From CAXBCP01 sp963974055 (GTDB lineage Bacteria > Pseudomonadota > Alphaproteobacteria > MPNO01 > UBA830): a stretch of DNA of 64,000 bases. Shown here one piece after another: positions 8,895 to 17,405 of the stretch. Positions within the stretch are counted from its first letter, which is position 1, and each line of letters opens with the position of its first letter. The notes under the pieces were generated by a model that was not told the DNA's origin, searched no databases, and worked only from the letters and a program-made list of their open reading frames with translations. The position numbers and the translations under genes were made by a program. Location of the stretch: the NCBI GenBank assembly GCA_963974055.1, contig CAXBCP010000011.1, forward strand, positions 62,001 through 126,000. The letters are read 5' to 3'.

Positions 8895-9523
8895 CGCGAC
8901 ATCGACGCGCCGGGCCGCCATGTGCAGTCGACGGCCCGCCGGCCTTCGGCGGCCAGTGCCTCCGCGACCGGAGGCGAGACCGACAGCAGGCGGCCATTGA
9001 TATCGAAACAGGTGCCCGTTAACGGCGGCAAGGAACGGGCGGACGGCGTTTCGATGTAACGGGCCGCCTCTTCACGCGATATGCGTCCGTCGTCGTCGGC
9101 GTCCAGCCGGAAAAAGCGCCACAGAACCGGCGCCGAGAATTCGCCAAGCGACAGTTTTCCGTCCCGATCCTGATCCAGCAGGTCGAATGCCAGCCCCGCG
9201 GATGTCGGCAACCTGTTGCGCCTGGAATATTCCATCCTGTCGATTGCCCTGTCGTAGTTGGTATCGAGCAACGAGAAACGGCGTTGAATGGCTTTTTCGA
9301 CATTTGATCTGGTGGCGTAGCCGGTGCCCTCGGGGTCGAGCAGTTCAAACCAGTTGCGTGACCGGACGGGGGCGCGTTCGCGTGCCTTGTCGAGAATCCG
9401 CTCCCTCACGCTCGGGCTTTCCGCGGTTCCCTGAGCGACCGCCGGCGCGACCGTCAATGACAACCCCGACAGCAAGCAGATCAGGGCGAGCAGGGCCGGG
9501 ATTTTCGTCTCCGCGGCGGTCAG
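8891..9523 (-). CDS. Secreted EF-hand protein (second of a tandem pair; unusual start)
   Basis: About 210 residues. A signal peptide (hydrophobic run IPALLALICLLSGLSLTV, cleavage near AVA-QG) is followed by four EF-hand-like loops: LLDPEGTGYATRSN (degenerate), LLDTNYDRAIDRME, LLDQDRDGKLSLGE and RLDADDDGRISREE. The C-terminus contains CFDINGRLLSVSPPVAEAL. No ATG, GTG or TTG lies in frame just before the signal peptide. The best fit is a CTG at 9521-9523 overlapping the TGA of the upstream paralogue (CTGA). The alternative is an ATG at 9607, which gives an 88-base overlap and an implausibly long n-region. It is probably a periplasmic Ca2+-binding protein in an operon with its paralogue. The function is unknown. 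Confidence 0.72.
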   Translation of the reverse strand: MTAAETKIPALLALICLLSGLSLTVAPAVAQGTAESPSVRERILDKARERAPVRSRNWFELLDPEGTGYATRSNVEKAIQRRFSLLDTNYDRAIDRMEYSRRNRLPTSAGLAFDLLDQDRDGKLSLGEFSAPVLWRFFRLDADDDGRISREEAARYIETPSARSLPPLTGTCFDINGRLLSVSPPVAEALAAEGRRAVDCTWRPGASMSR

Positions 9524-10245
9524 CGCGTGCTCGAAACATTGTTGCCGAGCTGGCCCCGTTTTTCGAACTGTTTCGCCTTTTCCTCGTCCGAGACCTCGGG
9601 AATCCATTGGCAGTCGGCCTTGGGATATCCGCGTTTCTTGAAGGTCTCTGCGACTTCCTCCTTTACGCGGACGATTTGCCGGTCGACGTAAAAGCATTCG
9701 CCTGTTTCATCCCTGGTTGCTTTCCCGCCGGGTCTGTCGAATAGCCGGGCGGCTTCGGTGCGGCTGATTTTGCCATCGAGATTGCGGTCTATCCGGTCGA
9801 ACCGCCAATTCGCAGGCGATGCAAATTCCGACATCGAAAGCCGGCCGTCACTATTCGAATCCAGAACGCCGAACCGGTTTTCGCCTTCGGCGGGATCTTT
9901 GCGCTGACCAATATATTCAGGTTTGCTGACGAACTTGTCGCGGGAAATATCCATCGCTTCGAACCGGCGGCGAATGCTCTCGAAGAGTTCGTTTTTGGTT
10001 ATTTCTTCGTTCTTGTCGATGTCGAGCCGGTCGAACCATTGGCGCGCCTTTTCTTCGGGGGTGCGGCCGGCGCTGATCCGCTCACGGATACGATCGAGAA
10101 CGCTGCCTGATTTTCCGGACAACGCGGCCGTTTTCCCGGTAGAATTTTGCGCTGAGGACTCTGCGGGGGCGTTCACCATTGCGACGATCATCGCCGCAGA
10201 TGCCAGTTTAACAAAACCCGGCAGGAAGGCTTCTTTACAAAGCAT
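9520..10245 (-). CDS. Secreted EF-hand protein (first of a tandem pair)
   Basis: A 241-residue protein with an ATG at 10245 behind an AGGGAG site. The N-terminus (LPGFVKLASAAMIVAMVNAPAES) looks like a signal peptide. Four EF-hand loops follow: RLDIDKNEEITKNE, AMDISRDKFVSKPE, VLDSNSDGRLSMSE and RIDRNLDGKISRTE. The last two are nearest to canonical DxDxDG. The tail ECFYVDRQIVRVKEEVAETF parallels the tail of the downstream paralogue (CFDINGRLLSVSPPVAEAL), so the pair arose by duplication and both share an unnamed C-terminal module with one cysteine before it and one after it. It is divergent from the kelch-like gene. A Ca2+-responsive envelope role is inferred, not shown. Confidence 0.8.
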   Translation of the reverse strand: MLCKEAFLPGFVKLASAAMIVAMVNAPAESSAQNSTGKTAALSGKSGSVLDRIRERISAGRTPEEKARQWFDRLDIDKNEEITKNELFESIRRRFEAMDISRDKFVSKPEYIGQRKDPAEGENRFGVLDSNSDGRLSMSEFASPANWRFDRIDRNLDGKISRTEAARLFDRPGGKATRDETGECFYVDRQIVRVKEEVAETFKKRGYPKADCQWIPEVSDEEKAKQFEKRGQLGNNVSSTR

Positions 10246-10353
10246 TTCTCACAACTCCCTTAACTACTAACTCAATACAATTTTATGCGCGTACTACCCT
10301 ACATTATGATACTTACAGTTCGTTATTTCAACCTTTCTCTATCGTGGCGGAAA

Positions 10354-11598
10354 ATGCTGACCAGATGCCTTGCGGCGATCGTCGCCGGTTCGTTTCTCTT
10401 TTTCAGTGCGCTGAATTCGGCGGCGACCAGGGCGCAGAATATATCCGCGGGCCTGCCGTCGCCAGCAGGGCAGACCATATCGAAAATCCGGTCGATGACG
10501 CCGGGAACATGGCTCGACCTCGGCCCGCCCGGGGCGGATCCCGAATTCGGACGCGCCCGTGGCCGAACGTGGACGTCAAAGATGGCGTATTCCAGCGCCC
10601 TGGGCGGAGCGTTTTTATTCGGCGAGGGTGTTCACGGCTGGTTCAATTCATCGAACGGCCGCTACATGGACGGGTTGTGGCTATATGACGTGAACGGCCA
10701 CAAGTGGGTCAATTTGCATCCCGGTACCGATACGCGGTCGCCGCCTCAACTGGTCGTCACCGGGGATGGTTTCGAAGGGATCGCGCCGGACCGGCCTGTC
10801 CCGATTGCAACGATGGTTCACGGCTATGAAATGATCGCATGGGATTCCGTGCGCCAGCTATTTCTCAGTATGCCCAACGGTCATAGCTATTTCGCGAAAG
10901 CCCTGCCGGACGTGGCCGAGTTCCGGAAAAAGAATGGGGCGCGCCTGAACAGGAAAAGGGCGAGTCCATGGATGTTCGACCCCTGGAACCGCAGATGGCA
11001 TCGTTTGAAAACACGGACCGTCTCGCCCGGATCCGGATACGGTCACGTCCTGATGTTCGTCCCGTCGAAACGGATGGTGCTTTTCTACAAACCGAAACAG
11101 GTCTTTTATTACGATCCGGACAAAAATGCCTGGCATGAGGTGGTGACGGGCGGTCCGAAGCCGCCCTTCGGCATAGACCCGACGGCCTGTCATGATCCGA
11201 AACGTGACCGGGTTTATATCGGCGGCGGCAACTACCCGGTGGCGAAGGGCCGGAACGCCCTGTGGATTTACGATGTCCCGGCAGGCCGGTGGTCGGACCC
11301 TGCGCCGTCCGGGTCGCCTGGGAGCAACCATTTCGGAACCAACGTCGCGATCATGGCGTGTGACAGTCGCAAGGACCGGGTCTATTTGTTTCGGCACCGC
11401 GGTAACGGGCAGGGCGTGTATTCCTATGATGCGCGCAGCAATGCCTGGGGCGAGCGCCCCGTGCCCTTTCCCCGGTTCTGGCCGGCAGGACAAGCCGCCA
11501 ACGGCTTTTTTCATCCTGAACTCGGCGTCCAGTTTATGTACGTTGCGTCGGACAGTCGGGATAACGGGCGGATGATAGTCTACAAGCCGCCCCGGTGA
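10354..11598 (+). CDS. Secreted kelch-like beta-propeller protein
   Basis: About 414 residues. The ATG at 10354 starts a good signal peptide (MLTRCLAAIVAGSFLFFSAL, cleavage near TRA-QN); an ATG at 10285 would add 23 residues before it and has no ribosome site. The mature protein has repeated kelch-type blades: GLWLYDVNGHKWVNL, PWMFDPWNRRWHRL, QVFYYDPDKNAWHEV, ALWIYDVPAGRWSDP and GVYSYDARSNAWGER, each with the (Y/F)D...W core. That suggests a five- or six-blade periplasmic or extracellular propeller. It starts 108 bp from the divergent EF-hand operon. No catalytic motif is recognisable, and binding of a glycan or protein is a guess. Confidence 0.75.
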   Translation: MLTRCLAAIVAGSFLFFSALNSAATRAQNISAGLPSPAGQTISKIRSMTPGTWLDLGPPGADPEFGRARGRTWTSKMAYSSALGGAFLFGEGVHGWFNSSNGRYMDGLWLYDVNGHKWVNLHPGTDTRSPPQLVVTGDGFEGIAPDRPVPIATMVHGYEMIAWDSVRQLFLSMPNGHSYFAKALPDVAEFRKKNGARLNRKRASPWMFDPWNRRWHRLKTRTVSPGSGYGHVLMFVPSKRMVLFYKPKQVFYYDPDKNAWHEVVTGGPKPPFGIDPTACHDPKRDRVYIGGGNYPVAKGRNALWIYDVPAGRWSDPAPSGSPGSNHFGTNVAIMACDSRKDRVYLFRHRGNGQGVYSYDARSNAWGERPVPFPRFWPAGQAANGFFHPELGVQFMYVASDSRDNGRMIVYKPPR

Positions 11599-11677
11599 CG
11601 GCAGCCAAACGTGGCTGGAACCTGCCGTGTGCCGGGGGGGAATTGTTCAGCCGGTATCTATCGCGTAATAACCGTCG

Positions 11678-14038
11678 ATGGATTTTTCACAACGCTTCCC
11701 GCCCGGTGTCGGCGGACTGGTCGGCCGGTCGGTTCCCCGTCTCGAGGACACCGAAATGCTTCGCGGCGCCGCGACGTTTCTCGACGACATCCGCATTCCG
11801 AACGAAACCCATGTCGCGTTCGTGCGATCGATGGAGGCGCATGCGGATATCGAACGAATTGACATCGGCGCGGCGCGGACAGTCCCGGGTGTCATCGATA
11901 TTCTGACAGGCGCGGATCTGACGGCGGACGGCATCGGCGGTGTGCCATGGGAGGTCCTTCCCGTTTCCGGAAAGAGCGGCAGGCCCGTCGAACCGGGGGA
12001 CCCCGCGATTGCCCGCCCGCAGCCGGCAATGGTCACGGACCGCGCGGTTTTCGTCGGCCAGATTATCGCCATGGTGATCGCGGAGACCGCCAACGCGGCC
12101 CGTGACGGTGCGGAGCGGGTCGTTGTCGACTATCGGTCTCTGCCGGTTGTGACGGACGTAGAAGCCGCGACAGAGGCCGGCGCGCCGGTCATCGACCCTC
12201 AATTTCCCGATAACATATGCTTCCGGCTGGTATTCGGGGACAAGGAGCGGACAGACGCCGCATTTGAGCAGGCGGCGCACGTCACCCGTATCCGGCATGT
12301 GCAGAACCGCGGAGTCGGCGGGCCGATCGAAACGCGGGGCTATATCGGCGACTGGGATTCCGGCACCGGCAGGTTCACGCTGCATGCAACGGCGGGCAAA
12401 CCGCACCCGGTTCGAAACACGCTCGCCCGGTTTTGTTTCTTTTGTCCGCCGGAGAATATCCGTGTCGTCGTCCCGCGTCTTGGCGGCGGGTTCGGCGCCA
12501 AGAATATCGCCTATTCGGAACAGGTTCTGGTGCTGTGGGCGGCGCGGCGCATCGGCCGTCCGGTCCGCTGGATATCCGACAGGTCTGAATCCTTTATCAG
12601 CGATGTTCACACCCGCGACCTTGTCTCGCAGGCGGAATATGCCTTCGACGAAAATCACCGCATTCTGGCGATGCGGGTCATCAACAGCGGAAATCTGGGC
12701 GCCTATCTCGGGCCGCGAGCGGTGAACCCGGTCCGGAATTCCATCAAGATTGCGCCGTCCGTCTATGACGTTCCCCTCGGCTATCTTGAAGCACGGGGGG
12801 TGCTGACGAATACGGTGCCGACCTGTCCGATCCGGGGGGCGGGGGAACCGGAAGGGCAATACACGCCCGAACGCCTGATGGATGCGGCCGCGGCCGAACT
12901 GGGGATCGACCGGATCGAGCTGCGCCGCCGCAATCTGATCGCGCCCGGGCAGTTGCCCTATCGGACGATTTCGCAACTCGAATACGATTGTGGAGATTTT
13001 GCGGCGAACCTGGACCGTGCTCTGACGTTGTCCGACCGGTCGGGATACGAGGACCGGCGGGCCGAATCTGCGGCCCGGGGGCTGCTGCGCGGGTTCGGTG
13101 TATGCAATACGATCGAGGCATTGGGATTCGGGCTCGACGAAGAAGCGGATATACGCTGCATACCCGGCGGCGGGGTGGAACTGCGCATCGGGTCGATGTC
13201 GAACGGGCAGGGCCACGACACCATTTACGCCCAGATTCTGGCCGGCAAGCTCGGACTCCCGGTCGAAGCGGTACGCGTTATTCAGGGGGACACCGACGAT
13301 ATCGCCTACGGCACCGGCACCGGCGCCTGCCGCTCGATCATCGTCGGCGGCTCCGCCGTTTTCGAAACCACCGACAGGGTTATTGAAAAAGGACGGCAGA
13401 TTGCCGCTGTGTTGCTGGAATCCGCCGTTGAAGATCTCGAATTTCTCGACGGGCATTATGCAGTTGCCGGAACGGACCGGAAGATTGGCTTTGCCGGTGT
13501 TGTCGAACACGCCGGTGGCATTGACGCCAGGGACCGGTTTCAGCCGAACGACTTTACCTATCCGAACGGAACCCATTGCTGCGAGTTGGAGGTCGACCCT
13601 GAAACCGGCCATGTTTCGATCGATCGGTATGTCATGGTGCATGACTGCGGAACGCCGGTGAACCCGATGCTCGTCGAAGCCCAGCTTCACGGCGGGGTTG
13701 TTCATGGCCTGGGACAGGCGTTTTCCGAGCATCTTGTTTACGACCGCGACAGCGGGCAGGTGCTCTCCGGCTCGTTTCTCGACTACGGTATGCCGCGCGC
13801 CGACGATATTCCGGCGCCGTCCTTCCTGTGCGAACTCAACCCGGTGCCGACGATGACCAATCCGCTGGGCGCAAAGGCGGTGGGGGAGGCCGGGGTCGCG
13901 ATTTCCCCGATACTTGCGGTGAACGCCGTTCTGGATGCGTTGCGGCCGCTCGGGGTGACGGATATTTCCATGCCTATGACGCCGCAGAAGGTCCGGTCGG
14001 CGGTGGCGCAGGCGACGGCACCGAACGGGAATTCCTGA
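11678..14038 (+). CDS. Molybdopterin-dependent hydroxylase large subunit (CoxL/xanthine dehydrogenase type), orphan
   Basis: A 786-residue protein of the xanthine oxidase family large subunit. It begins GGLVGRSVPRLEDTEMLRG, the usual N-terminal motif, and has PRLGGGFGAKN (molybdopterin binding), PIRGAGEPEGQYTPERLMD, and the catalytic glutamate in KAVGEAGVAISP (about residue 737). The CO-dehydrogenase active-site loop AYRCSFR is absent, so it hydroxylates some aldehyde, N-heterocycle or aromatic acid instead. The medium (FAD) and small (2Fe-2S) subunits that normally flank it are absent from this window. The downstream TRAP importer is separated by 294 bp. The in-frame start has only a weak ribosome site. 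The substrate is unknown. Confidence 0.87.
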   Translation: MDFSQRFPPGVGGLVGRSVPRLEDTEMLRGAATFLDDIRIPNETHVAFVRSMEAHADIERIDIGAARTVPGVIDILTGADLTADGIGGVPWEVLPVSGKSGRPVEPGDPAIARPQPAMVTDRAVFVGQIIAMVIAETANAARDGAERVVVDYRSLPVVTDVEAATEAGAPVIDPQFPDNICFRLVFGDKERTDAAFEQAAHVTRIRHVQNRGVGGPIETRGYIGDWDSGTGRFTLHATAGKPHPVRNTLARFCFFCPPENIRVVVPRLGGGFGAKNIAYSEQVLVLWAARRIGRPVRWISDRSESFISDVHTRDLVSQAEYAFDENHRILAMRVINSGNLGAYLGPRAVNPVRNSIKIAPSVYDVPLGYLEARGVLTNTVPTCPIRGAGEPEGQYTPERLMDAAAAELGIDRIELRRRNLIAPGQLPYRTISQLEYDCGDFAANLDRALTLSDRSGYEDRRAESAARGLLRGFGVCNTIEALGFGLDEEADIRCIPGGGVELRIGSMSNGQGHDTIYAQILAGKLGLPVEAVRVIQGDTDDIAYGTGTGACRSIIVGGSAVFETTDRVIEKGRQIAAVLLESAVEDLEFLDGHYAVAGTDRKIGFAGVVEHAGGIDARDRFQPNDFTYPNGTHCCELEVDPETGHVSIDRYVMVHDCGTPVNPMLVEAQLHGGVVHGLGQAFSEHLVYDRDSGQVLSGSFLDYGMPRADDIPAPSFLCELNPVPTMTNPLGAKAVGEAGVAISPILAVNAVLDALRPLGVTDISMPMTPQKVRSAVAQATAPNGNS

Positions 14039-14332
14039 CGACCGGTTATCGCGAATTTCGCGCTATAGGGGGCGCTGCGCCGAATGCCGGTGCAAACCGC
14101 GAACGGTCTTTATCGCCGTCACCATACCGAATCGTATGGCCCGAACCCGGGAATGAGCAGCGGGAAAGCCAGAACCACGGTATTTCAGCGCTTGTTGGCG
14201 ACGAAACCTCAAAGTTTCCGCCGTTTAGGGCGTTTGACATGAAATGAAACAGACGGCAGTATCCGCCGCAATATAAACCGGGGAAAAGCCCCCAACCGTT
14301 ATTTTACCGCCAGACATATCAGGGAGTACCTC
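14039..14332 (+). other. 294-bp gap before a TRAP operon; no gene seen
   Basis: No convincing ORF, RNA gene or clear operator is visible. The 3' part is somewhat richer in A+T, with ATTTTACCGCCAGACAT just before the AGGGAG ribosome site of the next gene. It probably contains the promoter of the TRAP operon, but no -35/-10 pair stands out. Confidence 0.4.
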
Positions 14333-15367
14333 ATGTCAAAGATTACCATCGGAATTGGCGCTGTTGCCATCGCCGCCGCAGCGATTTCGTCGCCCGCGCT
14401 CGCGAAAGACAAACTGACCTCGGTCACCGCCCTTCAGACCAACAACGCGATGTCGCAGAGCTTTCTGACGACCTTCGTTGCACCGCTGAACAAGAAAGCG
14501 GGCGATGCGCTTAACATCAGCTACATCGGCGGCCAGGAAGTCGTTCCGCCGCGCAAGGCGGCCAACGCCCTGAAGCGCGGTCAGTTCGACATGCTGCATT
14601 CGCCCTCGTCCTACTATATCGGTACGGTGCCGGAAGCCTATGCGCTGCTCGCCAGCAATCACGGCCCGAAAGCGGTTCGCAAGAACGGCGGTTGGGAAGT
14701 TCTCCAGGATATCTGGGCGAAAAAGGCCGGTGCCTATCTTCTGGCCTGGGGCGAGAGCATGACGTCCTATCACATGTACCTCGCGAAAAAGCCGCCGATG
14801 AAAGACGGGCTGCCCGATCTGACCGGCTTCAAGATGCGTGCGACCGGCACCTATCGCCCGCTGTTCCGTGCCCTTGGCGCGACGACCATCAACATCAAGT
14901 CGAGCGAAGTCATCAACGCCGTCCAGCGCGGCACCGTTGACGGGTTCGGCTTTACCGATCAGCCGGCGTCGGTCGGCTTCCAGGAAGTCATCAAGTACCG
15001 CGTGGTACCGAATTTCTACCAGACGAATACCGTCATAACGGTGAATCTGGACGCCTGGAAGGCAATGAGCGCCGCGCAGAAGAAGATGCTCACGGAGGTC
15101 GGCATCGAATATGAAACGGCTTCGGTGTTGTGGTCGGAAGATTTCCGTAAGGGCGACGAGCAAAAGCTGAAGGCTGCCGGCGCAGAGGATATCGTGCTGT
15201 CGAAGGATGCGGCGGCGCGTTACCTGGAAATCGCGCATGGTGAAATCTGGAAAGAGCTCGCCAAACGGTCCGATCACGCCGAGAAATTGCGGCCGCTGCT
15301 CTACGTTCCGGGCAAGCCCCAGTTCCAGGTGGATGCGGCATCGCTCGGCGCGCGGCACCGCAACTAA
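14333..15367 (+). CDS. dctP: TRAP transporter substrate-binding protein (DctP family), system 1
   Basis: A 344-residue periplasmic binding protein. It has a signal peptide of about 24 residues ending SPALA-KDK. The DctP signatures include LKRGQFDMLHSPSSYY, LTGFKMRATGTYRPLFRALGA (the conserved arginine that binds the substrate carboxylate) and INAVQRGTVDGFGFTDQPA. An AGGGAG site precedes the ATG. It is the first gene of a dctP-dctQ-dctM operon that imports an organic acid with Na+. Because it follows an orphan molybdenum hydroxylase, the cargo could be the substrate of that enzyme; this is inference. Confidence 0.92.
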   Translation: MSKITIGIGAVAIAAAAISSPALAKDKLTSVTALQTNNAMSQSFLTTFVAPLNKKAGDALNISYIGGQEVVPPRKAANALKRGQFDMLHSPSSYYIGTVPEAYALLASNHGPKAVRKNGGWEVLQDIWAKKAGAYLLAWGESMTSYHMYLAKKPPMKDGLPDLTGFKMRATGTYRPLFRALGATTINIKSSEVINAVQRGTVDGFGFTDQPASVGFQEVIKYRVVPNFYQTNTVITVNLDAWKAMSAAQKKMLTEVGIEYETASVLWSEDFRKGDEQKLKAAGAEDIVLSKDAAARYLEIAHGEIWKELAKRSDHAEKLRPLLYVPGKPQFQVDAASLGARHRN

Positions 15368-15398
15368 GCGCCGCGAACCGGTAAAGGTCTGAACGTCC

Positions 15399-15914
15399 AT
15401 GGATGCCTTTGACAAGGCTGCAGGACATACTGTGACGGCGCTGGCCTACGTGGCCTGCGCCGTCATACCCTGCATGTTCACAATGATCGTTATCGACGTT
15501 TCGATGCGGACAGTGGGGATGAACCCGCCGCTCTTTACGTCGTCGATCGTGGAATACGCTCTGCTGTACGTTGCCATGTTCTCGGCGCCGTGGCTGGTCC
15601 GCGAGAAGGGCCACGTTGCGATCGAGGCGTTGCTGTCGATATGCCCCAAGATCCTTCAGCGGATACTTGCGTTTATTGTCTATCTTACCTGCACATCGGC
15701 GTCGTTATTGTTTGCCTGGTTTTCCTGGCAGCTTTTCATTGACGCCGCAGAATCCGGCCAACTCGACATCCGTGGTGTCGACATGCCGTACTGGGCGCAG
15801 TTTCTTCCGATGTTCATAGGGTTCGCGCTGGTGGCGGTGGAATTTCTGTTCTATCTCCTGGGACGGCGTCACTACTATTCCTACGATCTCGGCGAAGTTA
15901 AGGATTCGGTCTAA
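15399..15914 (+). CDS. dctQ: TRAP transporter small permease (DctQ), system 1
   Basis: A 171-residue membrane protein with the four-helix DctQ pattern. Helices are near 15-35, 50-68 (YALLYVAMFSAPWLVREKGH), 88-112 and 132-155. The W-L-V-R-E-K-G-H-V turn is the family hallmark. It lies 31 bp after dctP and 2 bp before dctM, so the three form one transcript. It pairs with the large permease in the inner membrane to form the transport unit. Confidence 0.9.
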   Translation: MDAFDKAAGHTVTALAYVACAVIPCMFTMIVIDVSMRTVGMNPPLFTSSIVEYALLYVAMFSAPWLVREKGHVAIEALLSICPKILQRILAFIVYLTCTSASLLFAWFSWQLFIDAAESGQLDIRGVDMPYWAQFLPMFIGFALVAVEFLFYLLGRRHYYSYDLGEVKDSV

Positions 15915-15916
15915 AA

Positions 15917-17272
15917 ATGGTCCTCGAGTGGTACTGGGCGGGGAGTATTCTCCTCGGCTGCGTTGTCGCTGGCATGGCGATGGGGTTTCCCGTCGCTTTT
16001 ACCTTTCTGGTCACGAACATCATCGGCACCTGCGTCTTTGTCGTTCGGAATTACGAGACCTTCGGAGAGTTCGTCACCGAAGCGATGAACAAGGTGCCGC
16101 AGGTTGTCGATAACGCGCCGCAGTTGATCACGAGCTTCACGCTGTCTCCGATCCCGATGTTTATTCTGATGGGATCGCTGTTTTTCCACACCGGGCTTGC
16201 GATCCGCGTGTTCGATGCACTCGACAAGCTGCTCGGGCGCATACCGGGCCGCCTGTGCTATCTGACGGTTGTCGGCGGGTCGCTGTTCTCGACGCTGACA
16301 GGCTCGACCATGGCGAATACCGCCATGCTGGGCTCGCTGCTGGTGCCCGAAATGCAACGGCGCGGCTACAGCAAACGCATGTCGATGGGGCCGATCCTCG
16401 GGACCGGCGGACTGGCGATGATCATTCCGCCGTCGTCGCTGGGCGTCCTGCTGGCCAGCATATCGGGCGTCGATGTCGGCGCGCTGCTGATCGCGGGAAT
16501 CCTTCCCGGCGCGGTGCTCGCCGTTCTGTATGCGAGCATGATCACCCTGCAACTGGTGATCAATCCGGAGTCCGCACCGTCCTACGAGATAGAACCGACG
16601 ACCTGGAAAGAGAAACTCCATCAGGCCGTCGTCAACATCATGCCCATGGGCCTGATCGTTTTCATGGTGATCGGGTTTATCGTCCTGGGTTGGGCGACGC
16701 CTTCGGAATCCGCTTCGTTCGGGGTTGTCGGCGTGGTTATTCTCGCCACCGCGTTCGGCGTACTGAACTGGGAGTCGTTCAAGACATCCCTGATCGGGAC
16801 GATCCGCGTCGTCGGTATGGTGTTCTTCATCCTGATGAACTCCACCGTGTTCAGCCAGCTTCTGTCGCTGTCGGGTGCCAGCCGCGGGCTCGTCCAGTGG
16901 GCGACCGCCTTCGACGTCGCACCCGTCATGATACTCGGGGCGATGTTCCTGGTTCTGATCATGCTCGGCATGTTCATGGACCCGGTTTCGATGATGCTGA
17001 TCACCGTGCCGATTTTCTATCCGATCGCGACCCAGCTCGGATACGACACGGTCTGGTTCTCGCTGATCGTTCTCATGGCGCTGGAAATGAGCGCGACCAC
17101 GCCGCCGTTCGGGTTATTGTTATTTATAATGATGGGGATGGTGAAGGGGACAACGCTGTGGCAGGTCGCGAGCGCGGCCGCACCGTTCCTGCTTTGCGAC
17201 CTTATCCTCGTGTTCATCCTGATACTGGCGCCGGGGCTTGCGCTTTATCTGCCAAGTCTGATGAATAATTAG
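15917..17272 (+). CDS. dctM: TRAP transporter large permease (DctM), system 1
   Basis: A 451-residue inner-membrane protein with about 12 hydrophobic segments. DctM hallmarks include PIPMFILMGSLFFHTGLA, GGSLFSTLTGSTMANTAMLG (the Na+ and substrate hairpin), MIIPPSSLGVLLA and TPPFGLLLFIMMGMV. It starts 2 bp after dctQ. A strong intrinsic terminator at 17342-17380 ends the operon. It provides the Na+-coupled transport channel for the cargo delivered by the 14333-15367 binding protein. Confidence 0.93.
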   Translation: MVLEWYWAGSILLGCVVAGMAMGFPVAFTFLVTNIIGTCVFVVRNYETFGEFVTEAMNKVPQVVDNAPQLITSFTLSPIPMFILMGSLFFHTGLAIRVFDALDKLLGRIPGRLCYLTVVGGSLFSTLTGSTMANTAMLGSLLVPEMQRRGYSKRMSMGPILGTGGLAMIIPPSSLGVLLASISGVDVGALLIAGILPGAVLAVLYASMITLQLVINPESAPSYEIEPTTWKEKLHQAVVNIMPMGLIVFMVIGFIVLGWATPSESASFGVVGVVILATAFGVLNWESFKTSLIGTIRVVGMVFFILMNSTVFSQLLSLSGASRGLVQWATAFDVAPVMILGAMFLVLIMLGMFMDPVSMMLITVPIFYPIATQLGYDTVWFSLIVLMALEMSATTPPFGLLLFIMMGMVKGTTLWQVASAAAPFLLCDLILVFILILAPGLALYLPSLMNN

Positions 17273-17341
17273 CGATGTTCGGACCCGGAATCCGTCTGGA
17301 TTTCGCCTGAATATATCAATTTTCCGCACCGGCGGTTTTCG

Positions 17342-17380
17342 TCTCCGCGCACCGATTGTAAGGTGCGCGGAGATTTTTTT
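17342..17380 (+). terminator. Rho-independent terminator after TRAP system 1
   Basis: TCTCCGCGCACC (17342-17353) and GGTGCGCGGAGA (17362-17373) form a perfect 12-bp stem with an 8-base loop. Seven T residues follow (17374-17380). It ends the dctPQM operon just before the ribosome site of the next gene, so that gene probably has its own start or depends on read-through. Confidence 0.9.
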
Positions 17381-17405
17381 CGTTTGATGCCCAGGAGGTG
17401 CCCAG

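Noticed and set aside
11687..13732. 681-codon reverse open frame within the molybdenum hydroxylase gene
   Set aside because: A GC-driven shadow; the forward frame has full family motifs and the reverse one none.
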